The notes below the pieces were generated by a model. The model searched no databases. It was not told where the DNA came from and saw only the letters and a program-made list of their open reading frames with translations. Of a DNA stretch of 64,000 bases, positions 1 to 10,398 are shown in pieces. Positions within the stretch are counted from its first letter, which is position 1; every line of letters begins with the position of its first letter. This DNA is from Elymus sibiricus (Eukaryota; Streptophyta; Magnoliopsida; Poales; Poaceae): contig CM077666.1 in assembly GCA_039707655.1 (NCBI GenBank), positions 304,384,166 to 304,448,165 on the forward strand. The letters are read 5' to 3'. A program made the position numbers and the translations under genes.

Positions 1-280
1 CGTTATGATGTCACACATATATCAGAGCGGATGGGGTGATGACATGATATGAAGTGGCAGAAATGGCCAAGTATGAAGATAACTACAAGACCCGGCAAAA
101 CATTTTGACCCGGACAAATGGTTTGACAGAAGGAAAAGTTACAAGGATTAGAAGAGTGAAGTGAGAGCCGGCTTAGAAGAAATCAAAGACCCAGAGCTCA
201 ATGCTTCACGTTTTTCTTCTTGTTTCTTATTCTTAGGATGAAGTTTAACATGGATAAATCCAAATTAAACTGGGGGCTAA
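1..280 (+). other. 3' internal tail of an LTR retrotransposon with polypurine tract
   Basis: Non-coding sequence leading directly into the LTR that starts at 281. The last bases (about 270-280, ctgggggctaa) form a purine-rich tract of the kind that primes plus-strand synthesis next to a 3' LTR. The body of the element lies left of the window, so its family and coding capacity cannot be judged. Confidence 0.7.
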
Positions 281-878
281 TGTTGGGGATGTTCCCCATG
301 GTCTAAGACCCGGCATGAGTGTGACCCGGCCCTGAGCCTTGAGGCTCTTTGAGTCACCCAACAACCGGGTCATGACAAAGGAAAAATGAAGATGGGCCTA
401 AAGCCCAGAGTGAGACCCGGCAGGAGGCCGGCTCTCAGAGACACTGTGGGCCGACTCATGGAGAGGCCGAGAAGGAAAGACATAACTTGGAAAGCAAGAT
501 AGTAAGAGTTAGGTTGTGATACGGGTTGATAGTACGACCCGGATTCTTCTGTAAACCTAGGGACCCAACCTATTATATAAAGTTGAGTCCCCAGGATCGA
601 AAGACTAAGTTGCAATCTCTCGAGAGCTAGGTTAGCAAATCCGCACCCTCGTAATCGAGATCCACAACAATATCAATCAAGCAGGAGTAGGCTTTTACCT
701 CCACCGTGAGGGGCCGAACCTGGGTAAACTCGTGTCTCTCATTTCCGATCAACCCCGTTCAAGCTTCCACATAGCTACGATGGCCTCACCACTAAGTCCT
801 TTTATGAGGGCATCTGTCATGACAAAACCATGATAGAAACCCTTTCACGAGGGCATCTGCCGTGACAAAACCACGACA
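281..878 (+). repeat. 3' LTR (598 bp) of an LTR retrotransposon
   Basis: The segment begins TGTTGGGGATG directly after a polypurine tract and ends CCACGACA, giving the TG...CA termini of an LTR. A TATA-like box (tatataa, 574-580) sits in mid-LTR as expected for the U3/R promoter. The last ~80 bp consist of two diverged copies of a ~42-bp unit (about 799-836 and 841-878, each with gagggcatctg and gacaaaacca), so the exact right end could be one unit off. Only one LTR is in the window, so no target duplication can be checked. Confidence 0.75.
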
Positions 879-1881
879 AAAACCGTGTGCAATCTTTACA
901 TACTGGACCACTTCCATTCAAACTTACATAATTTTTTACATGAAATTGGCCGGAAGAAGCAAAAGCTGTGACTTTTCATTAATTAAGAAGAAGATGGTTG
1001 CCCAGTTAATTGCGGAAAACTGGGTGAAAACCGATACAAACAGGGCCTAAACCTACCGGAGTCCATGACCCTTGCCTACGAGAACTCTTGGCTGAGCATG
1101 AACTGATATTTCCTCGGTGCGGTCCATTCCAAGCCGCGACGAGCATTTTGCTCTGCTTCATCGTTGGCGGCACCTGGGGGGCCAAGGAGGTCGAAGAGCC
1201 AATCGACCAGCCCATTGGCGTCGTGGCGGCGGATTCTGGTAGTGCGTATGCCGTCGGGGGCAATTATGGCACTGACGGCGGCTGCCCATTCCTGGCGGGG
1301 AAGCGGGATGCTTACCGGCCTTGGAAACGGCCTCTCCACTGGTTGATTCAACATGATGCTGACACGGCTCCGCTCAAATAGTGTGGCGCACTGCACCTAA
1401 TGCGCGGTGGCGCTCTCCTGCTCTTGCGCAGCAACGCTTTGTCGCTCTTGCTCTCCTCTGCTCCATGGGCGGTGACAAACACATGTGTAGACATTGGCCT
1501 GCTCAAGCACTGGGGCACGATGATACCGCTCACGCTCGGCGGGGAGCTGCCTCTCTTGCTCACGGCGCGTGGCCGTTCTTGCTCTCCGGCCTGCTCCGGC
1601 TCGTTCTCCTCGTCGAGGAGGTTGATGACGAGGGTGGCGCTTCCTAGGATTGGCATGCTTGGAATGCTATACAGTGGTATGGTGTACTGACAGTGGTGGC
1701 GGGAAACCGACGGGGGAGTGGCGGGAAACTGGTTGGGGGAGTGACGGGAAACAGTAGCATGTTTGGATATATAACACCATTGATATGGAAAACTTAGGAA
1801 AGAAGGAAAAGCGAGCTCAACACGACGGGTGCGCACACAGTGCTTACCCACGGGTGCCAGACGGTTGACCAGAACTGCTTT
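879..1881. other. Unassigned, partly GC-rich transposon-like sequence
   Basis: No recognisable protein family. On the minus strand an open frame at 1076-1396 (106 codons) and another at 1348-1851 (167 codons) overlap in different frames, and plus-strand frames overlap them too, which is typical of GC-rich DNA with low stop density. The stretch ending near 1880 (ggttgaccagaactgc, about 1863) recurs near 4937 inside the CACTA region, suggesting that this block and the CACTA element share ancestry or were once continuous. The AT-rich stretch 940-1040 could be the tail of a minus-strand LINE, but this is weak. Confidence 0.35.
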
Positions 1882-3216
1882 AAATTATTCAGGGTGGCCT
1901 TTCTATAGATTAATTGAGTTTTCTAGGAATTTATTGTGCAAAATTCAAATTTGAACCACAAGCACATGCTCCAGTGCACCAAAATGGGTTGAAAAATCAT
2001 TTTTGTGTCCTTGGGTGCATGTTTAGGTCCCATGCAGGAAATGGGAATGAATTACAAACATCTCGGCGTCGTGGCTCCGCCGCAAACAATGAGAAACTTG
2101 GTTTTTAAATCCCTGTAAATCCAAAACTCGCCGGCAATTCATGAAACTTGGCATGGTGTCATGACATGGCACATATATGTCGTGGTAAAAAATTTGTCCA
2201 ATTTGGGGCAAGTTTTGGTACAAGCCTCTTACAAACCGGAGCTGCTCGCAAGAAGCCACGTGGTTCCGATAGGGAATGTGTCACCCTTGTGGGCAAAACG
2301 ACATTCACTGCCTCTTCTCGCCTAGGATTTTTTTTCTAGAGGCAACATAGACCAATAGGAGTGCCGTGCCAAAATATCGAATTTTTTAGGGTTTGTCTGG
2401 ACTTTTTTATAGATTAATTGAGTTTTCTTGGCATTTAATGTGCAAAATTCAAATTTGAACTACAAGCACGTGCTCCAGTGCACCAAAATGTGTTGAAAAA
2501 TCATTTTTGTGTCCTTGGGTGCATGTTTAGGTCCCATGCAAGAAATGGGAATGAATAACAAATATCTCAGCGTCGCGGCTCGGCCCCAAACATTGAGAAA
2601 CTTGGTTTTTAAATCCCCGTAAATCCAAAACTCGCCTGAAATTCATGAAACTTGGCATGGTGTCATGACATGGCACATATATGTCGTGGTAAAATTTTTG
2701 TCCAATTTGGGGCAAGTTTTGGTACAAGCCTCTTACAAACCGGAGCTTCTCATAAAGAAGCCTCATGGTTCCGATAGGGAACGTGTCACCCTTGTGGGTG
2801 AAACGGCATTCACTGCCTCTTTTCGCCTTGGATTTTTTTCTAGAGGCAACATAGAAAAATAGGAGTGCCGTGCCAAAATATGGAATTTTTCAGGGTTCGT
2901 TTGGAAATTTTTTATATTAATTGAGTTTTCTAGGCATTTAATGTGCAAAATTCAAATTTGAACTACAAGCACATGCTCCAGTGCACCAAAATGGGTTGAA
3001 AAATCATTTTTGTGTCCTTGGGTCAATGTTTAGGTCCCATGCAAGAAATGGGAATGAATTACAAACATCTCGGCGTCGCGGCTCGGCCGCAAACATTGAG
3101 AAACTTGGTTTTTAAATCCCCGTAAATCCAAAACTCGCTTGAAATTCATGAAAATTGGCATGGTGCCATCACATGGCACATATATGCCGTGGTAAAATTT
3201 TTGTCCAATTTGAGAC
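1882..3216 (+). repeat. Tandem satellite-like array, period ~504 bp, about 2.6 copies
   Basis: The landmark agattaattgag or its variant occurs at about 1907, 2411 and 2913, and caccaaaatg, gtgtccttgggt and catgaaacttggcatggt recur at the same spacing. Two copies are complete and the third stops at about 3216 (caatttgagacaag). Copies differ by scattered substitutions and short indels. The minus-strand frames at 2023-2259, 2527-2766 and 3030-3269 encode near-identical peptides only because the monomer repeats; nothing suggests a protein. The period and wording resemble Triticeae subtelomeric satellite families, but this was not searched. Confidence 0.85.
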
Positions 3217-3873
3217 AAGGCGCACACATTAACAACAAACGTAGGCATTTTGGCACAAATAGCTACCACGTTATTATCGCAAATGGTTGTCTTATTTGAA
3301 CCGTGGGCATTCCACTAACCATTTACGTGCCTTCACGTGTCGCACTATTTATTGGAATGGAGGTTCCATGCGGGCAGCCGTTTGATTAGACGGGACGAGT
3401 GCGAGTAGTCCGCCGTGCAGGCTCGACGGGACGCATGCGAGCAGTCCGCCACGCAGACTTAGCACAACGCGTGCAAGCTCACCGGGAAGCGGGCCCTTTG
3501 ACCTCCACCTGCCACCCGCCTTGCTCCCAACTTCTCCATTAATGGTGACCGAGCTGCTGTTTAACATGCGGTTAATGCACCTAGACGGAGGTAGTTTGCT
3601 TGTGATCCCATGGCCCTGCTCAATGTTTAGCATTGTTTTGTTCGTGCCTCGCTAAACGTGCCTTTTAGCCTGTTTTCGACTCATATACATGTACAATACC
3701 TATGAACGAAATAATACGACAACAAATTTACAATGGCAACGGATAATAATTGTCTTATATATTCAAGATAATTTAAAATGCCACATGCGGCAATGCCCGA
3801 AAGACATAGGGGCAAGAGAAGAAGGAAGACGCAGAAGAAGGAAGACGTAGAGAATGATCTGGGTCCCTGCTCT
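3217..3873. other. CACTA interior between satellite array and coiled-coil gene
   Basis: Apart from subterminal-like words near 3217-3330, this is moderately GC-rich sequence with repeated ccgcc/gcagg motifs (3370-3500) and a minus-strand frame at 3349-3633 of unknown character (94 codons, no family recognised). 3640-3870 is AT-rich and would be the 3' flank of the minus-strand coiled-coil gene. Confidence 0.4.
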
Positions 3874-4584
3874 CTACTCCTTGATGGGTTGCTGGGCGCG
3901 GAGTTCCTCCATCTCCTTCTTCATCACCTCTAGGACCTTCTTCTCCTCTCGCCTCTCCCCCGCCATCTTTCGCAGTGCCTCCATGGCACGGGATTTCTCG
4001 CTGAGAACGTCGATGCTCTGCTTCACATTCGCATGACTTTGCTTGACAGCAACCACAGATTCCTCCACCAGCCGCTCGCGCTCGATGCGGAGCTTTGCCA
4101 CGTCATCCAGTAGTTTCCCGACGAGGGCTCTCAGAATCTTCCCCGAGGCACTGCTCTTCTCATGCTACTTCTTCCAGCCAGCGGTCAGCTCCCTCTGCTT
4201 CTCGTACTCGTCGAGGAGCTTCGCATTGTGAGTCGTTTCTTGCTCGATGAGGCCGGTCGCCTTCTCAACCGTGGCATTGGTCTCCTCCAGCAGCTTCACC
4301 AAGCAGGCATTCGCCTCCTTTTGCTTAATGAACTCAGCGCGCATGGCGTCGCTAGCTAAGGAATCCACCACTTCCGACTCGTCTAGTTCGCCTTCGTGGT
4401 GAATGCGCTTGTGAGAGCCCTCGCCTTTCCGCGAGAGATTTTTTGAGGCCTCCGCGACGCCATAGGACAACTCCGCTGTGGCTAACGCGGTGCGGCGGGA
4501 CCTCTCTATTGCTTCTGTGACCTTGGTCTTTGCTCCCTGGTTATATGTCGACCCAGAACTCCTGCCATCGTCCATGGTAGACAC
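3874..4584 (-). pseudogene. Coiled-coil protein of a CACTA element, one in-frame stop
   Basis: A single minus-strand frame from ATG at 4584 to a stop at 3874 would give about 236 residues but is broken by one TAG at 4165-4167. The upstream part starts MSTMDDGRSSG and is followed by alanine-, glutamate- and lysine-rich sequence. The downstream part (ERERLVEESVVAVKQ, RREEKKVLEVMKKEMEEL) has strong heptad character, so a coiled coil runs over most of the C-terminal half. No catalytic domain is visible and no known family is recognised. A TATA-like motif lies ~90 bp upstream on the same strand (4671-4677). It is divergently arranged with the exonuclease-fold gene at 5361. Proteins of this type ride inside Triticeae CACTA elements; a DNA-binding or TnpA-like accessory role is conceivable but unsupported. 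Confidence 0.55.
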
Positions 4585-5360
4585 AAGGTACGACTAACCA
4601 GAAAGACCTGTTTGTTTGGTGATGAGGAGAGGAATGTGCAGTAATTTTCCAGTGGGTAGTTTTTATAGCCGACTAGTAAACAACTGATAAGTGGGAACAC
4701 GTTTAGGTTTCATAGGTGTGAACAGACTTGCAATTAATTATTGCGTGGTAATTTGGAATGTGAAGGGAAACAAGCCCAAAATTTATTAATGGTTTTGTGT
4801 TCGAAGCGTGAAATGGTTCCCGAATGGCGTATGTGGGCCCGCGTTCTTGGTTGTGTACGTGTCTGCCCACTATCACACACGGTCCAGATATCGTCATCGT
4901 GTCTGATGGATGGGCCGTCGCGCCTCCCACAGGTGCCTGATGGTTGACCAGAACTGCTATACGCAGGTGGTTGCTCACCATCGAGGCGACCGCGGTGCGC
5001 TCTGCTCGCCGTTGAGGCGGCCGCGGCGCGCTCTGCTCGCGTCCCTCCGCACGCTCTGCTCGCATCCCTCCAGGCGCGCTCTTTCAGCGGTTGGGGCTGG
5101 TGCACGATCACGTTTTCGGCGCCATATGCATGCGGTTGTGCCGTGCGCGTCGCCATGAAGCAGTTAATACATGCGGCATGATGGAGTTACGCACTCCAAC
5201 AACTGCCATCTAGACATGCCAATACTCCAGGCCGTTCGGCCTTCCCATTTATTCCCGCGACCATTATAACCTTAGTCTCTTCAACCTTTCGATCGCGCCC
5301 CATAACACAACAAGCACACCCACGACGACACATACAGAGAGGATATCTAGTGGCGCTCCA
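4585..5360. promoter_or_regulatory. Divergent promoter region between the two CACTA-borne genes
   Basis: This 776-bp region separates genes pointing away from each other. For the minus gene, the complement of ttttatag (4671-4677) gives a CTATAAAA TATA box about 90 bp before its ATG. For the plus gene, cattataac at 5262-5270 is a weaker TATA-like site ~90 bp before the ATG at 5361. The GC-rich middle (4975-5100) has overlapping open frames on both strands and short repeats of ctctgctcgc, which I treat as non-coding. Assignment is by position and motif only. Confidence 0.45.
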
Positions 5361-6047
5361 ATGGAGTTCGGCGTGTATCCTGTGGACACCCACGTGAGGG
5401 GGAAGGACCTCTCGGTGTTGTACACCAACGGCCCAGTCGTGGTGGAGGAGACCATCAACACCATGGAGCAGTTGCTTGCTGAGGATGACAAGTACAAAGT
5501 GGTCGGCTTCGACCTCCAATACACCGGCGGTCGTCCCAGGTTTGATCAGAAGGTTGCCATTGCCCAGTTGTGTGTGTGCCATCACGTCCTCATCTACCAC
5601 TACTGCCTGGCCATAAGGCCACGTGAGCGTTTCGCCAGGTTTGTCAACAGCCCCGACTACAAGTTCTCTACGGTGGACACCTTCAATGATCTAAAGGTGC
5701 TCGAGACTTCGGGCTTGGCCTACAAGAAGCTTGTCGACATCCGTGGCCACTACAGGGTCTGGGGCAACATTAAGGAGAAGGCATCCCTAGTTGACCTCGC
5801 CGAGGCCATCATCGACCCATACTACAGTAACATGAAGGATGCCTCCAAGGTCAATCCTTCACTCTGGCACAATGCCTGGGTGCGGAGGCTGGATGAAGAT
5901 CACCTCATGTTCGCGGGCAAGAATGCGTACACATGCTACAAGATGTACAGGTGGATCCTTGACATGAGGAAGTGCCTCCTTCATGTACACGACGAGGGAT
6001 TGAGCCACAAGCAGAGCAGTGGCGGCAAGCGTCACAAGAAGAAGTAG
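5361..6047 (+). CDS. 3'-5' exonuclease-fold (DEDD/WRN-like) protein captured by CACTA, probably inactive
   Basis: An uninterrupted 228-codon frame. Residues 45-200 resemble the RNase H-like 3'-5' exonuclease fold of plant WRN-exonuclease-like proteins: strand VVGFDLQYTGG at 47-57, AIAQLCV at 66-72, a TFNDLKVL segment at 107-114, a helix SLVDLAEAIIDP at 142-153, and a final MFAGKNAYTCYKMYRWIL at 183-200. In active members four acidic residues bind two metal ions. Here motif I keeps D51 but has Q53 where Glu is normal, D110 is present, and motif III has N188 where Asp is expected. Two of four ligands are therefore changed, and nuclease activity is unlikely unless my alignment is off. The C terminus is lysine-rich (KRHKKK), a possible nuclear localisation signal. 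The start is the first ATG of the frame and sits after a plausible leader. The intact frame among decayed neighbours suggests either recent origin or retained function as a nucleic-acid-binding protein. Confidence 0.7.
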   Translation: MEFGVYPVDTHVRGKDLSVLYTNGPVVVEETINTMEQLLAEDDKYKVVGFDLQYTGGRPRFDQKVAIAQLCVCHHVLIYHYCLAIRPRERFARFVNSPDYKFSTVDTFNDLKVLETSGLAYKKLVDIRGHYRVWGNIKEKASLVDLAEAIIDPYYSNMKDASKVNPSLWHNAWVRRLDEDHLMFAGKNAYTCYKMYRWILDMRKCLLHVHDEGLSHKQSSGGKRHKKK

Positions 6048-6299
6048 ATGATGATTAGATTATCATTTCTCCTAGTTTATTATGCATGTAATTGTTTACT
6101 TTGGTTTGTGCAAATGCTATTTGTAGTCAGTTATGTAATTGGATGTTTAATTTGGTTATGCAATCATGTTCTTATAACTATATATGTTGCTGTTCTATAG
6201 ACAGAGCATAGATGTTGTGCAGACAGAGCAAATCACATCACACACGGACTAAACTACGGAACCCGCCGGTGATGAATTCATCAATCACTGACAATTGTA
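6048..6299 (+). other. 3' flank of the exonuclease-fold gene
   Basis: AT-rich sequence after the stop codon with several near-polyadenylation words (ttatgcatgtaattgtttac, atgtaattggatg). No coding potential is seen. It would be the 3' untranslated region before the subterminal repeats begin. Confidence 0.4.
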
Positions 6300-6822
6300 T
6301 ACCAACAAGCGTTTGCCCACAACACACACATCTTATTAGCAGGAATCGTCTGTGTTATTATAGGTCTTCCCACACAATTCTGATTACGGACCTGTTTGTC
6401 GGGTATCACACACATCTTGTCAAGCCGAATCATTTGTGTTCTTCTGGATCATCAAAAACAGTTCATCTAAGTGACCTGTATGCCGTATATCGCACACACC
6501 TTGATCTGCCTGACCGTTTCTGTTGTTTTGGCTCATCGCAAATGGTTCATCCGAGAGAACTGTATGCCATCTATCGCACACACCTTGATCTGGCTGCCCG
6601 TTTCTGTTGTTTTGGCTCATCGCAAATAGTTCGTATGGATCAACCGTATGCCACGATTCGCACACGCAATTTTTTCTGATGCTTGATGGATCTGCCATCG
6701 CACACAGTTCATTTTATTAGTGACGGTTTTATTACGATACCGTTTGCGATTAATGCATCGCACATAGTTTGGTCGATTGGTCTCATATACATGTGTCGCG
6801 TTAGGACCATCCTGCAGTAGTG
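6300..6822 (+). repeat. CACTA subterminal repeats (~85-bp units) and terminal inverted repeat
   Basis: The word cacacacc/cacacatc followed by ttgatctgcc- or ttgtcaagcc-type sequence recurs at about 6320, 6406, 6491 and 6575. The last two copies are nearly identical over ~84 bp (both contain tgttgttttggctcatcgca). Smaller relatives (atcgcacacag, atgcatcgcacatag) follow to 6770. The final 19 bp end in gcagtagtg at 6822, the CACTA-type terminus. Open frames on both strands here are by-products of the repeats. Confidence 0.8.
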
Positions 6823-6893
6823 AATGTTTAATGTGAGTTCCTTGAATGATAAGAATGATTGCAATGATATTAGTATGAATTCTTTGAATATCC

Positions 6894-7476
6894 ATGATGC
6901 TAATGATCTGCAAAGCCAAGCTTGGGGATGCTATGTTTGATGAAGATGATCTTTTTAGTCCCCCTACTTTTGATGAGCAAATTTATTATGATGATAGCAT
7001 GCCTCCTATTTATGATGATTACAATGATAAAAGTGGGTTTGGTAGAGTGTCAACTCTAGGTAGTAGTGATTCCACTATTTTGGAGGGTGTTGAACCTTAT
7101 TGCAATAATTATGAAAGTGGATTTGGAGAGGTCACGACTTTATTTGATGATGATTCCACTATTTTGGAAGATGTTTCAATTGATTATGACAACAAAGTTG
7201 CTATCTATGATGATTATTGTGATGACATATATGCTATAAAGAGTAATGATAACCATGAAACTTTTCATCATGATTTTGATGCTCAAATTGATTATATCAA
7301 TCAAGTTTCATATGATAGTTATTTCATTGAATTTGCTCCCACTACTATTGATGAGAATAAATTTGCTTGTGTGGAGAGTAATATAAATTTCTATGCCTAT
7401 GGATCATGAAAATAATGCTTTATGTGATAGTTATATTGTTGAATTTTTTCATGATGCTACTAAAAATTATTATGAG
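6894..7476 (+). pseudogene. Acidic, Asp/Tyr-rich retrotransposon ORF, frameshifted and split
   Basis: The frame from 6894 gives about 170 residues, rich in Asp and Tyr, with two copies of a SGFGRVSTL/SGFGEVTTL...DSTILE repeat about 30 residues apart. A frameshift near 7395-7409 moves the reading to the next frame (ENNALCDSYIVEF...), which runs into the nested element at 7477. Removing the insertion and one ATGAG copy lets the sequence continue into 20799 (agaggaagatatgc) before a stop. The position between pol and the 3' LTR matches the envelope-position ORF of Athila-type elements, but no transmembrane or signal segment is seen in this part. Function unknown. Confidence 0.55.
7472..7476. repeat. 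Target-site duplication, left copy (ATGAG)
   Basis: ATGAG immediately before the left LTR end at 7477 matches ATGAG at 20794-20798 directly after the right LTR end. Five bp is the standard duplication length for gypsy integrases. Confidence 0.95.
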
Positions 7477-8386
7477 TGTCGTGGGAAAACGACGATCTAT
7501 GGGATCGAGAGGATCCCTTTGCGGTTCGGCAGTGGGATCAATGTACTACAAAGAGCAGGGATAATAGATGTGAGAACAAGCAACGATTTATCTAGGTTCG
7601 GGCCGCTGTGAGCGTAAAACCCTACTCCTGCTTTGGTGGTTTGATTGCGTATGAACTCAGGGATACAAGGAGCGGAGCTTGCCGTCAAGGTGTGCGGGAA
7701 GTGCAGCTACAGCGTGTAATTGAACTAGGAGTCGACAGTTCTAACTGTAGCTGTGCGCATCCTTTTATAGGCCAAGGGGTTACCACAGTGGCTAATATGG
7801 TCATTAACAGGGTATGATAGTGACTTGCACCGTCACCACGTCTATCTCCAGATGGGGTAGGACAAGCGCATTAAATGAACTGTTAGGTGCTACGTCGGGG
7901 AGGTGAGGCTTTGGGTAAAAGATCTGTACCACCGGTCTTGGCGCCCTCCTATTATCTTGACATGTCCCAAGGACGGGTGTCATTAAAGTTAATCCTTGCG
8001 TGGCATGCTGACACGTGCCTTGGCCAGCTATGTTGACTGCCTGCCCGCTCGACACCTATCATACGTGCTTATCTAGCCGATGATGAGGTGGAGCGGTAAC
8101 GGGACAGAACGAGCCTGCTGGCATGGAGCTTGCTGGGACTTCACTTGCCGGCAAGGAGCTTGCTGGCAACCAAAGTCTTGGTCTTCACCTTGCCGGCCAG
8201 GGCAATCTTGATCTTTAGTACGAGAATAGTACTTCTCAATGACCTTCCTGGAGGTCTTCTTCACGGTCTTGTTAATCTAAGTCTTGAGTCACAGCAACCC
8301 TCCGGCAAGCCCTTGCCGTCAGGAAGGCTACAACTGCCTGTGCACAAGTCAGGGTATGAGGGCACCCATGCTTTAGTACACCGACA
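7477..8386 (-). repeat. 3' LTR of the Tat-type element (910 bp)
   Basis: Plus-strand ends are TGTCGTGGG...CCGACA. It aligns throughout with 19868-20793 with scattered substitutions and indels; the right copy has about 16 extra bp near 20590. On the element's strand a CCTATAAAAGG box lies at about 7762-7772. The LTR contains clustered copies of the palindrome TTGCCGGCAA or close variants (8110-8170). Confidence 0.92.
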
Positions 8387-8744
8387 GGAGCCCCTGGGCC
8401 TGGGCCACACGCGCATGCGAAGCGTCATTGGGCTGAGCCCAAACAGTGCACAGGCACGCGTGGCAGAGGATAACTGTCATAATCTTCTCTTTCATCATGC
8501 CCCCACGATACGCATTAAATGAGGGCATGGGAGATGTGGAATGGAACGGGTGCAGGGACGTAGTGCGCCTGAAAAGCGCAGCCACATAGGATGGTAAACA
8601 GAGAGCCCCCGTGCCTTCCCCATAAAAAGGAATCCGCGAGGGGCGCTGCTCATTTACCCCCTTCTCCCAATCTCGCCATTGCCGCCGCCTTCTTCCTCGC
8701 GCGAGAGCAGAGAGCGCCCTCCCCCCCCCCAAAAAAACCTCGCC
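8387..8744. promoter_or_regulatory. Polypurine tract of the Tat element and leader of the antisense gene
   Basis: On the minus strand the bases before the 3' LTR (8387-8400) read caggggctcc, a purine-rich primer tract. The rest of this 358-bp stretch precedes the plus-strand antisense gene. It contains cataaaaagg (about 8620-8629) as a possible TATA box ~120 bp before the ATG at 8745, and a C-rich/A-rich run (8720-8737) just before that ATG. Confidence 0.5.
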
Positions 8745-10398
8745 ATGGCACCGAAGAGGAAAGCGAAGCTCTCCAGTCTGGCGGCGGATGAGAGGAAAGC
8801 CGCCAAAGCCGCACGGCGGCAGGCCAATGCTGTCTTCCCGCCGGCGCTTACGGAAGACGATCTAACGAAGAACTACTCGTACATGTACACGAGCGAGATG
8901 CATGATCATGAGGCGTCCCAGGATCCCGTCCACCCGCCGACGGCCACTTTCATTTCTTCGCCGGGTACTTTTACTGCGGGTTATGCCCGCCCTTCTCTGA
9001 TTTTTTTGCTAAGGTGATGAACACTTTCGGATTCAGACTGCTGGATTTCACACCCAACGCAGTCACCTGTCTGTCAGTCTTCGCGCATCTATGTGAGAAC
9101 TTTGTGGGAATAGCCCCAAATGTTGCTCTGTTCCGGCACTTCTTCATCCCTCGGGTTGAAGACAATGCCCTTTCCGGCAGTGTGACTTGGATCCCAAGGG
9201 GGAACCGCAAGAAGTACTACCCGGAGGGCAAGCTGCACATTAAGTGGAATGAATGGAGGGCCGATTGGTGCTGGGTCCAATAGAAGGACTTCCTGGAATT
9301 CTGCCATCTCAGGACGGAGAAGATCGAGAAGGCCAACAGCTGGAGCAGTGTTGACCCTAATGATGCCAAGCTTGGGCTGGCTCTGTATCGAATCATTGCC
9401 CTTAAGGAGGCCGGCTTGACGATCGAGATGGTGGGGGTGCACTTCAGCTACCCCTGGATTGCTCCACTGCAGCACCGAGGAGGCCGGCAAGCATGGGATT
9501 ACCAGGGCCTTGCCGATCCAATGCGTCTGCACCCAGGCCCGAATGATAACCTGTCTGTAATGGAAAACTATCGGATCATCTGTCAGCTCTTCAATAGGGG
9601 TTGCACCTTCGATCTGCCGGCAAAGGTAATTCCACTGTGCAACAACACCGCCAAGGCCTCCATACTGGCAATGATGCCGGCCTGTGATGCCAAGACGGTA
9701 CTGAGCACATGGGAAGTACCCGGCAAGAAGGCAATGGACGACTGGCTTGCCGGCCTGAAGGAAGCCGCTGTCCGAGTCGAGGATGCCATGGTTCACCCGA
9801 CAAGGAACGACGAAGAGGAGTTCCTTGCCGCAAGGGCCAATGAGCTCAAGAAGGTAACTCGCCCCCGAACGGCCAAGGGTGCTGGCAAGGGGCAGAGCGT
9901 CGGAAGTCAAGCCGAAGAGCAGGCCACGGCTCCGGGAACTAGCAGAGGAAGTCGCACTCAAGAGCATGCCGAAGAGCATGCGAGCGAAGAGAACCAGACC
10001 ATGGATTCTGAAGAAGAAGAAGAGCAACCCGAGGAATCTTCAGATGAGGAGGAAGAGGAGGAAGCACCTCGCCCTTCCCCCATTAAGGTGAAGACCGCCG
10101 TCGCCAAGAAGCTCGCCAAGAAGGTAGCGCACACCGAGCCAGCAAGTACAGAGATTGCCAGCGTCAAGGCAGCGGCTGCAGCTTCCCGGCCTCAGCCTTC
10201 TAGGCGTCAGCCTCCTCGCGGAGCCGCCTCCCGGCAACCAGCCTCACCAACCGCAGGGGGTAAGGGTGCAACGCAGCCCTTGGCTCTGGCAAGAGCCAAG
10301 CGAGCTAGGAAGACGCCGCCAGTACCTGCGCCCTCCGACGTGGATGACACGGTGTTTTGGGACTTGTCCGTCCTCAGTGATCGCGAAGAGGAGGAGGA

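Larger units (their letters stand above)
3217..6822 (+). mobile_element. CACTA (En/Spm) DNA transposon, 3' portion, non-autonomous with captured genes
   Basis: The right end at 6822 reads ...ggaccatcctgcagtagtg, the complement of a CACTACTGCAGGA terminal inverted repeat. It is preceded by ~500 bp of subterminal repeats (6300-6822), the usual CACTA architecture. Inside lie two divergent genes, neither a TnpA/TnpD transposase. No CACTACTGCAGG left terminus was found in 1-6822, so the left end was lost, lies outside the window, or is obscured by the satellite array. The element abuts Athila-type internal sequence at 6823, into which it presumably inserted. The first ~100 bp (3217-3330) contain words similar to the subterminal repeats (tcgcaaatggtt). 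Confidence 0.75.

Noticed and set aside
2023..3269. Three similar minus-strand peptides (2023-2259, 2527-2766, 3030-3269)
   Set aside because: They are the same frame in each satellite monomer. Repetition of DNA, not protein constraint, explains the similarity.
5361..6047. Interpretation of the exonuclease-fold gene as a normal host gene
   Set aside because: It sits between a divergent coiled-coil ORF and CACTA subterminal repeats, so it belongs to the transposon. Catalytic acidic positions are changed.
6212..6919. Open frames over the subterminal repeats (6212-6679, 6420-6698, 6617-6919)
   Set aside because: They arise from the ~85-bp repeated units and run through the CACTA terminus.
9089..10027. 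312-codon minus-strand frame
   Set aside because: Shadow of the antisense gene's PF04195-type exon, which reads clearly on the plus strand. No separate family is recognised.
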